DNA of 64,000 bases, taken from assembly GCA_024346835.1 (NCBI GenBank), contig AP024866.1:248001-312000 (forward strand). Direction: 5' to 3'. Position 1 is the stretch's first letter. Each line of letters begins with the position of its first letter. The notes under the pieces are model-generated. The model had not been told where the DNA came from, made no database searches, and was given only the letters and a program-made list of their open reading frames with translations. This DNA is from Vibrio comitans. Its GTDB lineage: Bacteria; Pseudomonadota; Gammaproteobacteria; Enterobacterales; Vibrionaceae. Positions 41,700 through 50,576 of this stretch are shown piece after piece. Made by a program: the position numbers and the translations under genes.

Positions 41700-42254
41700 A
41701 TGGCTAGCCGTGGCGTCAACAAAGTAATTATTATGGGTAACTTAGGACAAGATCCTGAGGTTCGTTTCGCCGCAAATGGCAATGCAATTGCAAACATTAC
41801 AATTGCTACCTCTGAAACTTGGCGAGATAAAGCCAATGGCGAGCAACGCGAGAAAACAGAATGGCACCGTGTTGTTCTGTTTGGTAAGACTGCTGAAATT
41901 GCAGGTGAGTACCTTAAAAAGGGTTCACAAGTTTACATTGAAGGCCAACTACAAACTCGTAAGTGGCAAGATCAATCAGGTCAAGACCGTTACACAACTG
42001 AAGTTGTAGTTCAATGGCCTACAGGTCAGATGCAACTGCTAGGTTCTCGCCAAGGTGGTCAAGCTCCGGCACAAAGCCAAGGCGGCCAATACGGCGCACC
42101 TCAAGGTGGCCAGCAGCAGCAAGGTGGTTGGGGTCAACCTCAACAACCTCAGGTTCATCAGCCAGCTCAACAGCAACAGCAGCAGAAGCCACAACAGGCT
42201 CCTCAACAGTACAATGAGCCACCAATGGATTTTGACGACGACATTCCGTTCTAA
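41700..42254 (+). CDS. ssb: Single-stranded DNA-binding protein SSB
   Basis: Binds single-stranded DNA in replication, recombination and repair and recruits partners through its tail. The 184 residues comprise an OB fold (about 1-110; [40 protein letters not shown]), a Gly/Gln/Pro-rich disordered linker (about 117-174) and the acidic tip MDFDDDIPF that contacts partner proteins. I chose ATG 41700 with GGAG seven bases upstream; the in-frame ATG at 41688 overlaps that ribosome site. The position before mshH is the standard Vibrio order. A terminator follows. Confidence 0.97.
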   Translation: MASRGVNKVIIMGNLGQDPEVRFAANGNAIANITIATSETWRDKANGEQREKTEWHRVVLFGKTAEIAGEYLKKGSQVYIEGQLQTRKWQDQSGQDRYTTEVVVQWPTGQMQLLGSRQGGQAPAQSQGGQYGAPQGGQQQQGGWGQPQQPQVHQPAQQQQQQKPQQAPQQYNEPPMDFDDDIPF

Positions 42255-42292
42255 AACCGGTCTTGAGCTCAAAACTTATTGAAAAATAACAA

Positions 42293-42320
42293 GATGGTCC
42301 CTAAAAGGGGCCATTTTTTT
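42293..42320 (+). terminator. Intrinsic terminator of ssb
   Basis: ATGGTCCC / GGGGCCAT stem (one G-T pair), TAAAA loop and a run of seven T, about 40 bases after ssb. It separates ssb from the MSHA locus. Confidence 0.9.
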
Positions 42321-42413
42321 AACCCTGCTCTGCTTTTACGGCAAAAAAAGTACCATTAACCCCCGACCTGTATATCCTATAGATTACTAATGAAATTCAA
42401 GGATTGAATCTTC

Positions 42414-44423
42414 ATGCGCTCAACCCCTTCTCTAAAACTCAGCACTCGCTTGGTTGCCTTTGTGACCATGATTGTTATTAGTGCTGTATTCATCCTCTTC
42501 GTTGGAGGAGCACTGTCTATTAAGCAGCTTGGCCAGGAGTACACCAAGCACTCAGTGCAAGGCATTGTTAAGGTCATAGACCAGCAACTGCTTGAGCATG
42601 TAGAAACGAGTGAGCTGCGTCGTTGGATCCCAAAAATAATCAAAGCCAGTAACGTTATTGAACTAGAAGTTTCAACACCAAACTCTGTCATTTTTCACTA
42701 TCACGATACTGAAGCTCAGTTTGATAAAACCCGACTGATCTCTATCTCTAACCCTCTTACTTTGAACCCGACTTATACCGTTGATGTGAAGGTGTTGCCG
42801 CCCTATATCGGTTATAGCTATTCAGTTGGTGCTTTATGGTCTTTAACATTGGCATTCGGCTTGATTGCCATTTGTTTGATTCAGGGTGTGCGCTGGCTGC
42901 GTGAACAATTACAAGGTTCGGAGTTGCTAGAAGAGCGTGGGCGGATGATTTTGGCTGGCAGAGTAGAGCAGTATGCTGTGGGTGATCATTTAGAGTGGCC
43001 TTACACCGCTAGTGAAGCTTTAGATAAGATGATTGCTGAACTACAAGATGCAAGACAAGAGCGCAGCCGATTCGATACCTTCATTCGCTCACAAACTTTC
43101 CTTGACCAGCTTACTGGTGCGGCTAATCGCCTCTCATTTGACAATAAACTGGAGTCGACGCTTACCGAAAGTGGCGCGGCTGGTGGTGTTGTTGTTGTGC
43201 AGGTGAATGATTGGGTAGAGATACGAGATAATTTAACTAAAGAGCAAAAAGATAGATTTATCGTCGGCTTAGGTGAGGCAGTAGCCAACTGTGTGAATCG
43301 TTTTCCTGATGTGGTGTTTGCTCGCTATTTTGAGGCGACTTTTGCAGCGTTGGTCCCTAATCAATCACCGGCAGATCTATCCAACTTAGCGTCTCAAATT
43401 TTAAAGCAAGTGGCGAAGCTTGAGCCATTGGAGGGACTAGATCCTGAAAACTGGCTTCATGCAGGTATGACGGTATATCAACAAGGCGAACGCAAAACCG
43501 ATATTTTAAATGAGGTTGAGACCGCTCTTAAAAGTGCTCAGCTGGAAGGCTCAAATAATTGGAGCCGGTTTAATAAGGTCAATACACCTTCTTCAGAGCG
43601 CGGCAGTGTTAGGTGGCGCACGCTATTCGATAAACAACTTGATGCAGATAAACTGATACTCATTAAGCAACCGTGCTTTTTATTAAATGAGTCTGGAGAG
43701 GTTGATCTGATACACCAAGAGATCTTTAGCCGGATACTTGATGAGCAAGGCAAGATATTGAAGGCTTCTAAATTCAGCCCAGCGATTAGACAGGTGGGTT
43801 ATGAGAGGCAACTTGATAGAAACGTTTTGTTAAACATCGTAAAGTTTTTAAAGAAAGATGCTCAAGATTCATGTTATTCTATCAACTTCTATGCACAACC
43901 TTTCAGATACCGTTCGCACTTTAATTGGTTGAGAGACGAATTGTTGCAGCTGACCCCCTCACAACGTAAAAGACTAGCGTTTGAGTTTATGGAAGGCCCT
44001 ATGGTGACTTACTTAGATGCTATGCGCCCTGTATTAAGGATGCTGTCTGGGTTGGGATGTAAGGTCATTGTCAATCAAGCTGGGCGCACAATTATTAGCT
44101 CCCACTATCTCAAAGACTCTACGATCGACTATCTAAAGTTGCATAGAAGCCTAGTACGTAATATCGAAAACCGCTCTGAGAATCAACTCTATATTAGAAG
44201 TTTGATTGGTGCCTGTACCAATACAAAAACTAAGGTTATTGCTGTTGGCGTAGAAACTAAGCGAGAGTGGGAACAATTAATTGCTCTAGGTATAGATGGT
44301 GGTCAAGGCCGATTTTTTGCAACAGAAAGCGACTTTATTTCATCACCAACTTCGCACAGTAAAAAAATAATATCGACTATTCCTAGTAGAAGGAATAGAT
44401 GGAAGAATAAAGTGCCCCGTTGA
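42414..44423 (+). CDS. csrD: CsrD-like protein with degenerate GGDEF/EAL domains (MshH)
   Basis: First gene of the MSHA locus, called MshH in V. cholerae and orthologous to CsrD, which directs RNase E decay of CsrB/C small RNAs. The 669 residues include a first membrane helix (about 14-36), a periplasmic region, a second helix (about 140-160), a short coiled linker, a GGDEF-like domain (about 220-385) and an EAL-like domain (about 400-650). The GGDEF signature is replaced by FARYFEATFAAL and the EAL motif by LIKQPCFLL, so neither c-di-GMP synthesis nor hydrolysis is expected. ATG 42414 follows an A-rich stretch with AAGGATTG. Not itself a pilus part. Confidence 0.9.
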   Translation: MRSTPSLKLSTRLVAFVTMIVISAVFILFVGGALSIKQLGQEYTKHSVQGIVKVIDQQLLEHVETSELRRWIPKIIKASNVIELEVSTPNSVIFHYHDTEAQFDKTRLISISNPLTLNPTYTVDVKVLPPYIGYSYSVGALWSLTLAFGLIAICLIQGVRWLREQLQGSELLEERGRMILAGRVEQYAVGDHLEWPYTASEALDKMIAELQDARQERSRFDTFIRSQTFLDQLTGAANRLSFDNKLESTLTESGAAGGVVVVQVNDWVEIRDNLTKEQKDRFIVGLGEAVANCVNRFPDVVFARYFEATFAALVPNQSPADLSNLASQILKQVAKLEPLEGLDPENWLHAGMTVYQQGERKTDILNEVETALKSAQLEGSNNWSRFNKVNTPSSERGSVRWRTLFDKQLDADKLILIKQPCFLLNESGEVDLIHQEIFSRILDEQGKILKASKFSPAIRQVGYERQLDRNVLLNIVKFLKKDAQDSCYSINFYAQPFRYRSHFNWLRDELLQLTPSQRKRLAFEFMEGPMVTYLDAMRPVLRMLSGLGCKVIVNQAGRTIISSHYLKDSTIDYLKLHRSLVRNIENRSENQLYIRSLIGACTNTKTKVIAVGVETKREWEQLIALGIDGGQGRFFATESDFISSPTSHSKKIISTIPSRRNRWKNKVPR

Positions 44424-44473
44424 ATTTTGCTATTCAATAGATCCTGTTAATAGGTTAGTGGTAGATAATAAAA

Positions 44474-45913
44474 ATGACATGGTTGTCGAGCTTAAAAAAA
44501 TTAACGTCATCAAAGGATGATGACTTTCAATTAATCATAGTGATTCAGACGGATGCAGTGTATTTGTCTGAGTTATCACACCCTGAAAAAGCTCCTGAAC
44601 TCTTTCCTATTGCTCATGGTAACTGGGAGAGTGCTCTTAAAGAGTCTTTGTCTAGTAAATCTGTTAAGGGTAAGGCCTGTGTTGTGTTTGGTGCACAGCA
44701 CTATCAAAGTTATCAGATAGATAAGCCACAACTGCCAAAAGAAGAGTGGCCCGTAGCTCTACCATTTTTACTCAAAGATCTAATTACCGAAAAATTCTCA
44801 GATATTGTCGCTGATGGCAGTTTGATGCCTGATGGGCAAAAAGTGCAAGCCTATGTCATGGCTAAACGCACCTTACAAACCCTTCTAGAAGTCAGCACTG
44901 CTAATGATGTTGATGTTACTAGGGTCATCACTGAAGATGAAGTCTGGGGTCATTCGGCTACTGAGCAACAAAGCTTCCTATTACTAAGACGTTGCGTCAA
45001 TGATGGCTATAAACTAGCGGCCTATGTCGATGGTACTCCAGTATTTAACCGCAGCTTGCGCGGTATTGTGGCACCTATTACTGGAGAAAATGGCACGTCA
45101 TTAATGTATGACTCACTTGCTCTGGATATCCAGCGAAGTGCCGACTATTTAGCTGCCTCTATGCCTCAATCTTCATTTAGGCAGCTTTTGGTTTGTTGTG
45201 ACGAAGACAACATAGAAGAGTTGATGACTCGTCTGCAGGACTCGGTTAATCCTAAGATAAGTGCCTTATCTGAGCCTCACCTGCCTTGTGGCATTGCGCT
45301 TTGCAAAACGGTGGCAGAGTTAACTTCATTTAGCATTAACCTTTATCCAGAACACCTAAGGCCAAAACAAGAATTATTGAACCTGAATAAGGTGGTTGCC
45401 TTGTGGGTAGTAACGGTTGTGGCTATTGGTGGCCTTACCTATTTAGAAAAAACTCAAACAGCAGATCTTCAACAAAAGTTAGTCAGTGTAAAAAGCCAGT
45501 CTGAATTGCTTAATCGAGAAAAGTCGAGCCTGCAGCAGCGTTTAGCAAGCCATACTCCTACGCAATCAAAGGTCAATGCAGCCAAGCGCATTGAGCAAGA
45601 TATTGAAGCGAAAAGAAGCTCATTGAAGGCCGTCGGGCAATTTGATGACTCTCAAAAAGTGGGCTACTCAGGAATAATGGTCGCGCTATCTGAACAAGCT
45701 CGAAACGATATCTCCCTGCAACACATAGTGATTACAAGTACCCGCCTAGATCTTTCGGGCATAGCGAGCGAACCGGCAGCTGTACCGAGTTGGGTTAATC
45801 AATTCAAGCAAGAACTCGCTTTGGTAGGAAGAACCTTTGAATCATTGAACATTGGTCGAGACAAAGACAACGTTGTGACATTTGAGCTTAAAGCTAAGGC
45901 TGGGGTGAAATAA
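44474..45913 (+). CDS. mshI: MSHA biogenesis protein MshI
   Basis: Accessory inner-membrane protein of the MSHA pilus machine, comparable to PilM/PilN or GspL of related systems. The 479 residues have an actin-like cytoplasmic part (about 1-300), one membrane helix (about 308-325; VVALWVVTVVAIGGLTYLE) and a periplasmic coiled-coil and ferredoxin-like part (about 330-479). The order MshI-J-K-L mirrors pilM/N-O-P-Q. Its stop overlaps the mshJ start by one base (TAATG), so translation is coupled. ATG 44474 lies 50 bases after mshH in an A/T-rich gap. Confidence 0.9.
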   Translation: MTWLSSLKKLTSSKDDDFQLIIVIQTDAVYLSELSHPEKAPELFPIAHGNWESALKESLSSKSVKGKACVVFGAQHYQSYQIDKPQLPKEEWPVALPFLLKDLITEKFSDIVADGSLMPDGQKVQAYVMAKRTLQTLLEVSTANDVDVTRVITEDEVWGHSATEQQSFLLLRRCVNDGYKLAAYVDGTPVFNRSLRGIVAPITGENGTSLMYDSLALDIQRSADYLAASMPQSSFRQLLVCCDEDNIEELMTRLQDSVNPKISALSEPHLPCGIALCKTVAELTSFSINLYPEHLRPKQELLNLNKVVALWVVTVVAIGGLTYLEKTQTADLQQKLVSVKSQSELLNREKSSLQQRLASHTPTQSKVNAAKRIEQDIEAKRSSLKAVGQFDDSQKVGYSGIMVALSEQARNDISLQHIVITSTRLDLSGIASEPAAVPSWVNQFKQELALVGRTFESLNIGRDKDNVVTFELKAKAGVK

Positions 45914-46554
45914 TGAAAGAACAGTGGCTTTTATTTTGTGACCGTTTCGCCGATCTCAGTGACCGTGAAAAGTGGTTGGTTTCTATTGGCGGTTGGGTCG
46001 GTATTCTTCTGATTTCTTTAACCTTTATGTTAGACCCCGCTTCAGAAGAGAAAAGCAAAGCACAGCGAAACCTTGAAAGAGAGATGACTGCGGTTCAGAT
46101 GACGCAAGGGGATATTGATGTCTTGATTGCTAAGCTGAAGCGAGACCCTGATGCGGAGATCGACCAGAAGCTTACCGAATTAACCGTACTCAACCAGAAA
46201 CTCTCTGAGGAATTATCCGAAGTGGTTGATAGTTTGATTGCTCCGAGTCAGATGGCACAGCTTTTAGAAGCGGTATTGGGAAGTAGCGGTAAGCTTAAAT
46301 TGGAGTCACTGCAATCACTACCCGCTGAGTCCATTACTAAAACGAGTGATAGCTCAGGCTATTTCTTGCACCCAGTCAGAATTACCATCTCTGGTCGCTA
46401 TTTCGATATCAAAGATTATTTAGCGACACTTGAAGATATGCCCGTTAAGTATTTTTGGCGTAGTTTCGATTACAAGGTTGAAAAATATCCAAAGGCAGAG
46501 TTGGTTTTAGAGGTATACACCTTAGGTACAAGACAGGAGTTTATCAGTGGTTAA
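45913..46554 (+). CDS. mshJ: MSHA biogenesis protein MshJ (PilO/GspM-like)
   Basis: Bitopic inner-membrane protein expected to pair with MshI in the alignment subcomplex. The 213 residues have a short cytoplasmic N-terminus, one helix (about 23-43; VSIGGWVGILLISLTFMLD), a long coiled coil (about 48-115) and a C-terminal ferredoxin-like domain (KYFWRSFDYKVEKYPKAELV near the end). The start overlaps mshI by one base and the 3' end overlaps mshK by eight bases. The name rests on locus position and this architecture. Confidence 0.88.
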   Translation: MKEQWLLFCDRFADLSDREKWLVSIGGWVGILLISLTFMLDPASEEKSKAQRNLEREMTAVQMTQGDIDVLIAKLKRDPDAEIDQKLTELTVLNQKLSEELSEVVDSLIAPSQMAQLLEAVLGSSGKLKLESLQSLPAESITKTSDSSGYFLHPVRITISGRYFDIKDYLATLEDMPVKYFWRSFDYKVEKYPKAELVLEVYTLGTRQEFISG

Positions 46555-46873
46555 AGTGATGATGATTGGTCTTGCTTTGCTGGTGGGTGGACAAGCTGCT
46601 TATGCTGCACAAGACCCCACTGCGCCCTTAGGTTGGTACAAGAAAAAGCCCACAGGGGTAGCTAAGGTGAGGACATATCCTTTGCCTACTTTACAGAGCA
46701 TAGTGTGTGATGAAGGCTCAAAGTGCTTTGCTATGCTCAACGATAAGATATTGTCTGATGGGCAGTCTGTGGCGGGTTATGAAATCAGGCATATCAATTC
46801 AGAACGAGTCATTGTAGCTCGCGCCGGCAAAGTCTGGCACTTAGAACTTTTTAATTCAGACGTTAGACAATAA
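46547..46873 (+). CDS. mshK: MSHA biogenesis protein MshK (PilP/GspC-like)
   Basis: Small periplasmic protein (108 residues) likely linking the inner-membrane complex to the MshL secretin. It starts with a signal peptide or anchor (about 1-20; MMIGLALLVGGQAAYA) followed by DPTAPLGW and a beta-rich PilP-like domain with one Cys pair (Cys 47/52 in CDEGSKC). GTG 46547 is chosen because AGGAG sits seven bases upstream; ATG codons at 46559 and 46562 are too far from it. It overlaps mshJ and is 15 bases before mshL. Confidence 0.85.
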   Translation: MVKVMMIGLALLVGGQAAYAAQDPTAPLGWYKKKPTGVAKVRTYPLPTLQSIVCDEGSKCFAMLNDKILSDGQSVAGYEIRHINSERVIVARAGKVWHLELFNSDVRQ

Positions 46874-46888
46874 GGCTTTAGTAATTTG

Positions 46889-48523
46889 ATGCGTATTATA
46901 TTCCTAGGGACGGTTATAGCAGTTTTATCTGGGTGCTCAATGGGGCACAAGGATCCAGTTGAGATAAAACAAGCCTTGAACGAAGCTGCTAATCAAGCCA
47001 ACAGTAAAAGTTTGGATGAGTTGCCAGAGTCGGTACAAGCGGATCTGATGCCAGATCTTGAAGGATTGTCTCCGTCTGACCAACCCACAATTAAGCGATT
47101 TAGAGTACAAGCTAACGGCGTGCAAGCTAAGGCTTTCTTTGCCAGCTTAGTCAAAGGTACTGAATTTAGTGCTGCAATTCATCCGAATGTAGAAGGGCGC
47201 ATCACAGTTAACCTTACTGATGTCACTATGGATGAAGTGCTTAATGTTGTTCGCGATATGTACGGCTACGATGTGATTAAATCTGGCAAGGTGATTCAGG
47301 TTTACCCAGCAGGTCTGCGCACAGAAACCATCCCTGTAGATTACTTGCAGATGAAAAGAATGGGACGTTCTTTAACGTCGATTACTAATGGTTCTGTAAC
47401 GTCAAAAGATGATAGCTCTAGTAGTAGTTCATCTGATTCAAGTTCTAGCTCAAGTTCGAACTCTTCATCAAACTCTAGCTCAACGGAAAAAACCGGTGGC
47501 ACAGACATCGAAACACTCAGCGAAAGTGACTTCTGGACTCAATTGGAATCCGCTGTTGCAACATTGATTGGCTCGAGTGATGGGCGCAGTGTCGTTGTTT
47601 CTCCACAAGCGAGTGTTATTACCGTACGTGCTTATCCAGATGAAATTCGTGAGATTCGTCGCTTCCTTGGTGTCTCTCAAGCTCGCCTTCAGCGTCAGGT
47701 TATCCTTGAAACTAAGATCCTTGAAGTGACCTTGAATGATGGATATCAACAAGGCATCGAATGGACCAACATGAGCGCATCAATTGGTGGTGCTGATGTG
47801 GTGGTAAATCGTGCAGCCTCAACCCTAGCAGGTTTAGACCCCATAGCTGATTTATTAGGGGGATCAACTAGCGTTACGGTCTCTGATGGTAATTTTGAAG
47901 CCGTATTAAACTTCATGGCAACGCAAGGTGATCTAAACGTTCTATCTAGTCCAAGAGTGACAGCAGCCAATAACCAAAAAGCGCTGATTAAGGTCGGTGA
48001 AGACGAGTATTTCGTTACAGATGTTTCTAGCACAGTAGGTAGTGGTGACAATGCTAACGTCGCTCCAGATGTTGAGCTAACCCCGTTCTTCTCCGGTATC
48101 TCTTTGGATGTGACTCCACAAATAGATGATAAAGGCAATGTGCTGCTACATGTACACCCTGCGGTTATTGAGGTCACCACAGAAATTAAAGCAATCGATC
48201 TAGGTGATACAGCGGGTGTGATTCAGCTTCCACTGGCAAAAAGCTCTATTCGGGAATCGGACACCATCATTCGTGCCACTGATGGTGATGTGGTTGTGAT
48301 CGGTGGATTGATGAAGTCTTCCAGTAAAGAAATCGTTTCGAAGGTTCCTTTCTTTGGCGACATTCCTGCTCTTGGACATTTGTTCCGAAATACGGTGAAT
48401 ACAACAGAAAAAACCGAGCTAGTTATCCTGCTCAAGCCAACCGTTGTAGGTGTGAACACCTGGCAGCAAGAGATTGAGCGTTCGCGCAACTTATTGAATG
48501 AGTGGTTCCCTGAAGGGCAATAA
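46889..48523 (+). CDS. mshL: MSHA pilus outer-membrane secretin MshL
   Basis: Forms the outer-membrane channel for the pilus. The 544 residues start with a lipoprotein signal (LSGCSMG, lipid-bearing Cys17), then an STN/N0-like domain (about 60-150; FRVQANGVQAKAFFASLVKG), an N1 domain, and the secretin barrel (about 270-535; GDLNVLSSPRVTAANNQKAL, VVIGGLMKS, VPFFGDIPALGHLFR). A serine-rich low-complexity stretch of about 30 residues interrupts the periplasmic part near residues 174-202. I chose ATG 46889; TTG 46886 just upstream adds one residue. The stop overlaps mshM by one base (TAATG). Confidence 0.95.
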   Translation: MRIIFLGTVIAVLSGCSMGHKDPVEIKQALNEAANQANSKSLDELPESVQADLMPDLEGLSPSDQPTIKRFRVQANGVQAKAFFASLVKGTEFSAAIHPNVEGRITVNLTDVTMDEVLNVVRDMYGYDVIKSGKVIQVYPAGLRTETIPVDYLQMKRMGRSLTSITNGSVTSKDDSSSSSSSDSSSSSSSNSSSNSSSTEKTGGTDIETLSESDFWTQLESAVATLIGSSDGRSVVVSPQASVITVRAYPDEIREIRRFLGVSQARLQRQVILETKILEVTLNDGYQQGIEWTNMSASIGGADVVVNRAASTLAGLDPIADLLGGSTSVTVSDGNFEAVLNFMATQGDLNVLSSPRVTAANNQKALIKVGEDEYFVTDVSSTVGSGDNANVAPDVELTPFFSGISLDVTPQIDDKGNVLLHVHPAVIEVTTEIKAIDLGDTAGVIQLPLAKSSIRESDTIIRATDGDVVVIGGLMKSSSKEIVSKVPFFGDIPALGHLFRNTVNTTEKTELVILLKPTVVGVNTWQQEIERSRNLLNEWFPEGQ

Positions 48524-49368
48524 TGTACTTTTCGCGATTTGGCTTTAGTCAGCCTCCGTTCGGGCTGACCCCTAATACTGAGCTTTTCCACGGGTTGGCT
48601 CCACACTATGAGGCCATCCATACCGTAATGTCTGCGGTAACCATGGGCGAGGGCGTTATCAAGCTCACCGGCGAGGTGGGTACCGGTAAAACTATGGTTT
48701 GTCGAATGCTCATTGAACAACTTGAGCATGACTATTCACTCGTCTATCTACCCAACCCAGTGCTGGATGGTGATGGGATTCGCTTTGCGATCGCCAATGA
48801 GTTGCAAGTCGATACCAGTGATTCGAGGGCCATTGTCGATAATGTTCAGCGTAAGTTGGTGGAGCTGAGAGAGGCAGGCAAGCCTGTCGTTGCTCTAATC
48901 GATGAAGCACAAGCGCTTAGCGACGAAGCATTAGAGACCATTCGTTTATTTGGCAATTTAGAAACGATAAACAGCAAGCTACTGCAAATGGTATTGATTG
49001 GTCAGCCAGAGCTTGAAGAACGTTTAGCTCAACATCACTTGCGTCAGTTTCGTCAGAGAATCACATTCAGTGCTCAGCTTCGACCGCTGACACTAGCTGA
49101 AGCTTCTGCCTATATTGATCATCGTATTACCTCATGCGGGGGTAGCAAAGACTTGTTCAACATGAGTCAGAAAAAGTCGATTTGGAAAGCCGCTTCAGGG
49201 ATTCCAAGAATTATTAATCAGTTGTGTCATAAGGCCTTGCTGCTGGCATTTACTTCAGACAAACAAACCGTCGCAAATCGACATCTATTTGACGCAATGA
49301 AAGATACATACGTTATGCAAAAGCCGAAATACAAAACGCCATGTTTATGGGGGTGGCAACAAGTATGA
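48523..49368 (+). CDS. mshM: MSHA biogenesis ATPase MshM (ExeA/GspA-like)
   Basis: AAA+ ATPase of the ExeA family, probably helping secretin assembly or peptidoglycan passage. The 281 residues start YFSRFGFSQPPFGLTPNTE, have Walker A GEVGTGKTM (about 50-58), Walker B VVALIDEAQ (about 123-131) and the C-terminal arginine-finger region SGIPRIINQLCHKAL. No membrane segment or peptidoglycan-binding domain is fused. It overlaps mshL by one base and mshN by four (ATGA), so it is embedded in the operon. Confidence 0.93.
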   Translation: MYFSRFGFSQPPFGLTPNTELFHGLAPHYEAIHTVMSAVTMGEGVIKLTGEVGTGKTMVCRMLIEQLEHDYSLVYLPNPVLDGDGIRFAIANELQVDTSDSRAIVDNVQRKLVELREAGKPVVALIDEAQALSDEALETIRLFGNLETINSKLLQMVLIGQPELEERLAQHHLRQFRQRITFSAQLRPLTLAEASAYIDHRITSCGGSKDLFNMSQKKSIWKAASGIPRIINQLCHKALLLAFTSDKQTVANRHLFDAMKDTYVMQKPKYKTPCLWGWQQV

Positions 49369-50576
49369 GTGTAGTTAACAGTGCTCTATCTAAGCTAGCT
49401 GAGAAAGAGAAGCCGCAAGGGCAAGCCATTACCAAGGCTGAAGTGCCTGAAATCAAACGCTCAAAACCAGTTGTATGGTTGGTGGGCGGTTTTGCAATCA
49501 GTATGGCGATAGGTGGCTGGGCAGTTTCACAACAGCAGACATCAGTAGCGAGTATTGAGTCCTCTAATGAGGTTCTGACTGTGACTAAAGTTCATGAGCT
49601 TAGCCCACAAACCGAGGCTGAGGTTGAGACACGCGGAACTGTGCCTTCACCAACTCATAGCAAGGTACAAGAGTCTGTTGTGATACACACTACGCAGACC
49701 ATTCAACCTTCAGTTAAATCATTTGAAGAACAACCAGAAGCTAAACCAGCACCAAAGAAAGTAGTGGTAACGACTAAACCGACGAGCACAACTAAGACAG
49801 TGCAATCGGTTGTAACGACCACTCCAGTACCAGTAAAAACCGTGCCGGTGAAGGTCGCTAAGGTCGAGTCAGTTAAGACTCCTGCTGTCGCGCCATCTGC
49901 GGTGGTAAAAAAAGAGCCTGTATTGATTGCTAAAGTCGAGACTCCTGCCAATGAAAGCATGACTGTCGAACAGGTTGAGTTAACACCAAGAGAGCTCGCG
50001 AATAAATCTATTTCTCGCGCGGAGAAAGCTCTGGATTCTAATGATGTGAAAACGGCATTTACAGAATACAGCCGAGCACTTCGCCTCGTGCCAAGCGATG
50101 AGAACGTGCGTCAAAAACTATCGGCTCTTTATTACGGTCGTAAAGACGCCAGAAAAGCCGCAACCTTGCTACAAGATGGCATTCGATTGAATGATAGAAG
50201 CGAAGAGCTTCGTTTTGCATTGGCTAAGTTGTTGATTAAAGAGCAGCAACCAGAAGCGGCGCTTAATCCGCTAATGTATGTTCCTGAGAATGCGAGCGAG
50301 GATTATCTCGCCTTGCGTGCAGGCGTTGCACAGCAAATAAAGAATACGGACGTAGCGTTAGAGAGCTACCAAAGCCTTGCTGAGTTAGACCCTGACAATG
50401 CGCGCTGGTGGCTGGGATTAGCGATTCAGCAGGAGCGTCGCCTAGAGTACTCTCAAGCTCATGACTCGTATACTAAAGCACTTGGCCTAGTCGGCGTTTC
50501 AAGAAAAACCCAATCTTTTATCCGAGACCGTTTACAGCTGATTGAATCGTTAGAGGGGAACTCTGATGGCAATTAA
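49365..50576 (+). CDS. mshN: MSHA biogenesis protein MshN (TPR protein)
   Basis: Inner-membrane protein with one helix (about 29-46; VVWLVGGFAISMAIGGWAV), a Thr/Val/Pro/Lys-rich low-complexity linker (about 60-205) and C-terminal TPR repeats (about 215-395; KALDSNDVKTAFTEYSRALR, AATLLQDGIRLNDRSEELRF). TPRs suggest a scaffold role in pilus assembly. I chose ATG 49365, which overlaps the mshM stop as ATGA and is followed by SVVNSALSKLAEKE; the ATG at 49341 lies inside mshM and would add an unrelated MFMGVATS. 403 residues. Overlaps mshE by 11 bases. Confidence 0.88.
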   Translation: MSVVNSALSKLAEKEKPQGQAITKAEVPEIKRSKPVVWLVGGFAISMAIGGWAVSQQQTSVASIESSNEVLTVTKVHELSPQTEAEVETRGTVPSPTHSKVQESVVIHTTQTIQPSVKSFEEQPEAKPAPKKVVVTTKPTSTTKTVQSVVTTTPVPVKTVPVKVAKVESVKTPAVAPSAVVKKEPVLIAKVETPANESMTVEQVELTPRELANKSISRAEKALDSNDVKTAFTEYSRALRLVPSDENVRQKLSALYYGRKDARKAATLLQDGIRLNDRSEELRFALAKLLIKEQQPEAALNPLMYVPENASEDYLALRAGVAQQIKNTDVALESYQSLAELDPDNARWWLGLAIQQERRLEYSQAHDSYTKALGLVGVSRKTQSFIRDRLQLIESLEGNSDGN

